Shown here: in pieces, positions 62,018 to 64,000 of the stretch
Layout: the number at the start of each line of letters is the position of its first letter
Position numbering within the stretch: position 1 is the first letter of the stretch
Assembly (NCBI RefSeq): GCF_003259835.1
Contig: NZ_QLMI01000002.1
Span: 372,001-436,000, forward strand
Length of the DNA: 64,000 nt
Reading direction: 5' to 3'
Source: Flavobacterium aquaticum
Lineage (GTDB): Bacteria > Bacteroidota > Bacteroidia > Flavobacteriales > Flavobacteriaceae
Notes under the pieces: model-generated
Seen by the model: the letters and a program-made list of their open reading frames with translations, nothing else
What the model was told of the DNA's origin: nothing
The model's database searches: none
Program-made: the position numbers and the translations under genes

Positions 62018-63307
62018 TTAAAAAGTGTTAATTACAACTGTTTTCACATTCACAAATTCTTTAATTCCGTCTTCGGCTAATTCTCTTCCGTAGCCTGACT
62101 TTTTGATGCCACCAAAAGGTAATCTTGGGTCGGATTTTACCATTTCGTTGATAAAAACGGCTCCTTCATTAAAAGCAGATATCTTGGTTTTGATGAAATC
62201 AATGTCTTGCGTAAAGATTGAAACCCCTAAACCAAATTCTGATTGGTTACTTAATTCGATGGCTTCTTCAAGGGTTTTGAAAGTTTTGATGGCGGCCACA
62301 GGTCCGAAAGTTTCTTCATTGAAAACTGGCATTTCTATTGTTACTTTTGTTAAAATTGTAGGTTCATAAAAAGCTTCCTTTCTATTTCCGCCAACAATTA
62401 GCTTAGCTCCCATTTGAATGGATTTTTGAACTTGAACTTCTAATTCTTCGGCTAAATCAACTCGAGCTAACGAACCAATTTGCGTTTCTTTATCTAACGG
62501 ATTTCCAGTTTTTAAGTTTTGAATCGCAACTTTGAATTTTGCTACAAACTCTTCTGCAATCTTTTCATGAACTAAAAATCGTTTCGCTGCGATACAACTT
62601 TGACCAGCATTTTGCATTCGCGCATTAACAGCTGTTGCTACTGCTTTTTCGAGATTGGAGTCTTCTAAAATTATAAAAGCATTGCTTCCGCCTAATTCTA
62701 AAACACATTTTTTTAAGTGTTTTCCGGCTTCAGTAGCTACTGCGATTCCGGCTTGTTCGCTTCCTGTTAAAGAAACGGCTTTAATAATTGGATTTGCAAT
62801 GATATTTGCTACTTGGCTACTTGGAATAGGTAAGTCTTGATAACAACCTTTTGGAAAACCTGCTTGTTCAAATATTTCTTGAATTAATTGGGCTGATTTA
62901 GGAACATTGCTTGCGTGTTTTACTACAACTGTATTTCCTGCAATTAGTGTTGGAACAGCAAATCGGAATACTTGCCAAAATGGAAAATTCCATGGCATTA
63001 CGCCTAAAATAACTCCTAAAGGTTCGTAGGTAATAAAACTTTCTGAAGCATCGGTTTTTATGTTTTTTGTGGCTAAAAAGGTTTCAGCATTTTCAAAATA
63101 GTAATTGCATAAAAGAGCACATTTTTCAACCTCAGCAATGGCTTGTAAAATGGGTTTATGCATTTCAGTAGTGATGCAAGTTGCGTATTCCTCTTTGTTT
63201 TCTAAAAGTAATTGAGCTAATTGAGGCAAAAAAGAAATTCGATTTTGAATACTTAAATTACACCAAGAATGCTGTGTGTTTTCTGAAATTTTTAAAAGAT
63301 TTTGCAT
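62018..63307 (-). CDS. aldehyde dehydrogenase, succinate-semialdehyde type
   Basis: A 429-residue NAD(P)-dependent dehydrogenase. The cofactor region is PWNFPFWQVFRFAVPTLIAGNT (near 103) and the glycine motif SLTGSEQAGIAVATEAG. The catalytic Glu is in KCVLELGGSNAF and the catalytic Cys in NAGQSCIAAKRF. The last pattern and the short N-terminus fit succinate-semialdehyde dehydrogenases of the YneI group (about 450-460 residues), so this is slightly short. It would feed 4-aminobutyrate breakdown into the citric acid cycle. No aminotransferase partner lies beside it. Confidence 0.85.
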   Translation of the reverse strand: MQNLLKISENTQHSWCNLSIQNRISFLPQLAQLLLENKEEYATCITTEMHKPILQAIAEVEKCALLCNYYFENAETFLATKNIKTDASESFITYEPLGVILGVMPWNFPFWQVFRFAVPTLIAGNTVVVKHASNVPKSAQLIQEIFEQAGFPKGCYQDLPIPSSQVANIIANPIIKAVSLTGSEQAGIAVATEAGKHLKKCVLELGGSNAFIILEDSNLEKAVATAVNARMQNAGQSCIAAKRFLVHEKIAEEFVAKFKVAIQNLKTGNPLDKETQIGSLARVDLAEELEVQVQKSIQMGAKLIVGGNRKEAFYEPTILTKVTIEMPVFNEETFGPVAAIKTFKTLEEAIELSNQSEFGLGVSIFTQDIDFIKTKISAFNEGAVFINEMVKSDPRLPFGGIKKSGYGRELAEDGIKEFVNVKTVVINTF

Positions 63308-63355
63308 GCTGAAAGGTTTTTGTAAAAATACTAATTTTAATTGAAAACGAGGTTC

Positions 63356-63449
63356 GCGTTAGGGATTGCAGTGGAAATCCTTTGTTTGTAAAATTGCCAA
63401 ATTTTATAAACAAAGATTGTAACGGAAAGCCCGACCCTTGTGGGAACGC
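63356..63449 (+). ncRNA. structured RNA candidate upstream of the 2OG-oxygenase gene
   Basis: The outer stem GCGTT (63356-63360) pairs with AACGC (63445-63449). GGG (63362-63364) can pair with CCC (63430-63432). A central hairpin of 16 contiguous pairs (63380-63395 with 63400-63415, loop GCCA, one G-U) extends by three more pairs past a bulged C, and CCC-TTGT-GGG (63435-63444) is a small third hairpin. The two internal segments GTGGAAATCC and AACGGAAAGCC look like a conserved loop. The G-U pair works only in + strand RNA. I have the impression that similar elements recur between flavobacterial genes, but I cannot check. Confidence 0.5.
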
Positions 63450-63470
63450 CCAAATTAAGAAAGGAAATGA

Positions 63471-63478
63471 TATCTTTG
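63471..63478 (+). promoter_or_regulatory. -7 box TATCTTTG for the 2OG-oxygenase gene
   Basis: A TAnnTTTG match 25 bases before the ATG at 63504. The nearest TTG (63438-63440) is 30 bases away, too far for a good -33 box. Confidence 0.5.
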
Positions 63479-63503
63479 TATGGTATTTTACAACATAAAT
63501 AAA

Positions 63504-64000
63504 ATGGAAGATTGTTTTGAAACCTTAATTTCGAGTTATTTGGATTCGAAAGTGGGCATTGTGGAACATTTTGTATCGGAAGAATTAGCGCAACATTTGG
63601 TAAAGAGATTGTTTGAATTGAAAGAACAAAATTTACTAAAAGCCGCTGGAATAGGAAATGCCGCGAAACTAACTCAGAATTCGGCAATACGAAGCGATGC
63701 GATTTATTGGTTAGACAGAGCGAACAATAACGAACATGAAAATGCATTTTTAGATCAAGTAGATGCTTTTGTGTCGTATTTGAACCGCAGTTGTTATACT
63801 GGAATTACGGGTTATGAATTTCATTTTGCGTTGTTTGATAAAGGCAGTTTTTACCGAAAACATTTAGATCAGTTTCAAGATAATTCGAGTCGACAATTTT
63901 CTATGATTACGTATTTGAATGAAAATTGGCAACCAAAAGATGGTGGCGAATTGTGTATTTATGATGGTGATGTAACTCAAAAAATAGCTCCAACCAACAG
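63504..64000 (+). CDS. 2OG-Fe(II) oxygenase (prolyl-4-hydroxylase-like), 3' end outside window
   Basis: An open frame from the ATG at 63504 runs without stop to the end of the window (165 residues visible). The Fe(II) ligands His120 and Asp122 are in GSFYRKHLDQFQ, and the context ITGYEFHFALFDKG and FSMITYLNENWQPKDGGELCIYD matches bacterial prolyl-4-hydroxylase alpha-like 2OG oxygenases. The distal His and the 2OG-binding Arg lie beyond the window. Substrates of such small bacterial enzymes are often ribosomal proteins or translation factors, which is general knowledge and not shown here. Confidence 0.85.
   Translation, partial: MEDCFETLISSYLDSKVGIVEHFVSEELAQHLVKRLFELKEQNLLKAAGIGNAAKLTQNSAIRSDAIYWLDRANNNEHENAFLDQVDAFVSYLNRSCYTGITGYEFHFALFDKGSFYRKHLDQFQDNSSRQFSMITYLNENWQPKDGGELCIYDGDVTQKIAPTN

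Noticed and set aside
63337..63747. 136-codon open frame on the minus strand
   Set aside because: It lies antisense to the 2OG-oxygenase frame, which has clear iron-ligand motifs, and crosses the structured RNA candidate. Its composition (Ser, Leu, Asn, Cys-rich) is typical of an antisense shadow.

Overview
The window looks like chromosomal DNA of a member of the Flavobacteriaceae, close to Flavobacterium. The support is low GC content, TAnnTTTG -7 promoter boxes in front of many genes, weak ribosome binding sites, a type IX secretion sorting domain, Bacteroidetes-specific families (DUF4270, DUF5686, PorT-like barrels), an atpD-atpC pair apart from the other ATP synthase genes, and a threonine dehydrogenase of the short-chain type known from Flavobacterium. 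I count 58 protein genes (the first lacks its 5' end, the last its 3' end) and one tRNA. I see no insertion sequence, prophage, integrase, CRISPR array, rRNA or plasmid replication gene. Coding density is very high and no gene-free stretch reaches 300 bases.

Layout. 1-6.8 kb (+): end of a DUF5686 barrel protein, an RND/MMPL exporter, asnS, rpoN and a PAP2-like membrane protein. 6.8-13.1 kb (-): PorT-like barrel, an ExbB/unknown/ExbD/ExbD energy-transduction operon, tRNA-Ser(GGA), asparaginase, an acyltransferase and TatD. 13.2-17.8 kb: retropepsin-like protease, TetA-like MFS pump and four unknown secreted or membrane proteins. 17.8-22.1 kb (-): an 811-residue fibronectin-repeat T9SS cargo protein and a membrane-spanning TPR/AraC regulator. 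22.3-28.5 kb (-): 2-oxoglutarate dehydrogenase E2 and E1, and a polyprenyl synthase. 28.6-34.8 kb (+): a TetR/TolC/adaptor/RND efflux operon. 34.9-42.3 kb: MORN protein, TlpA-like thioredoxin, aspS, cold-shock protein, and a BtuB-like TonB receptor divergent from a MocR regulator. 42.3-48.8 kb (-): atpD-atpC and the operon GlgA-like/DUF4270/glmS. 48.9-53.7 kb (+): panC, panD, a flippase-like protein, an esterase-fold protein and radA. 53.7-64 kb: three small orphans, mfd, threonine dehydrogenase, a globin-like lipoprotein, an NTF2-like lipoprotein, an aldehyde dehydrogenase and a 2OG-Fe(II) oxygenase.

Most genes are core metabolism and envelope functions. The observations I find most unusual are: (1) four intra-operon spacers (asnS-rpoN, odhA-odhB, idsA-unknown, atpD-atpC), each holding a long hairpin built from a repeated word private to that locus; (2) a compact structured-RNA candidate at 63356-63449; (3) three likely pseudo-enzymes: a MocR regulator without its PLP lysine, a GlgA N-half without its sugar-nucleotide motif, and an esterase-fold protein without its nucleophile serine; (4) a palindrome lying on the -33 box of the T9SS cargo gene; and (5) a possibly surface-exposed truncated-globin lipoprotein.

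All functional calls rest on reading translated sequence and motifs by eye. No database search was possible.
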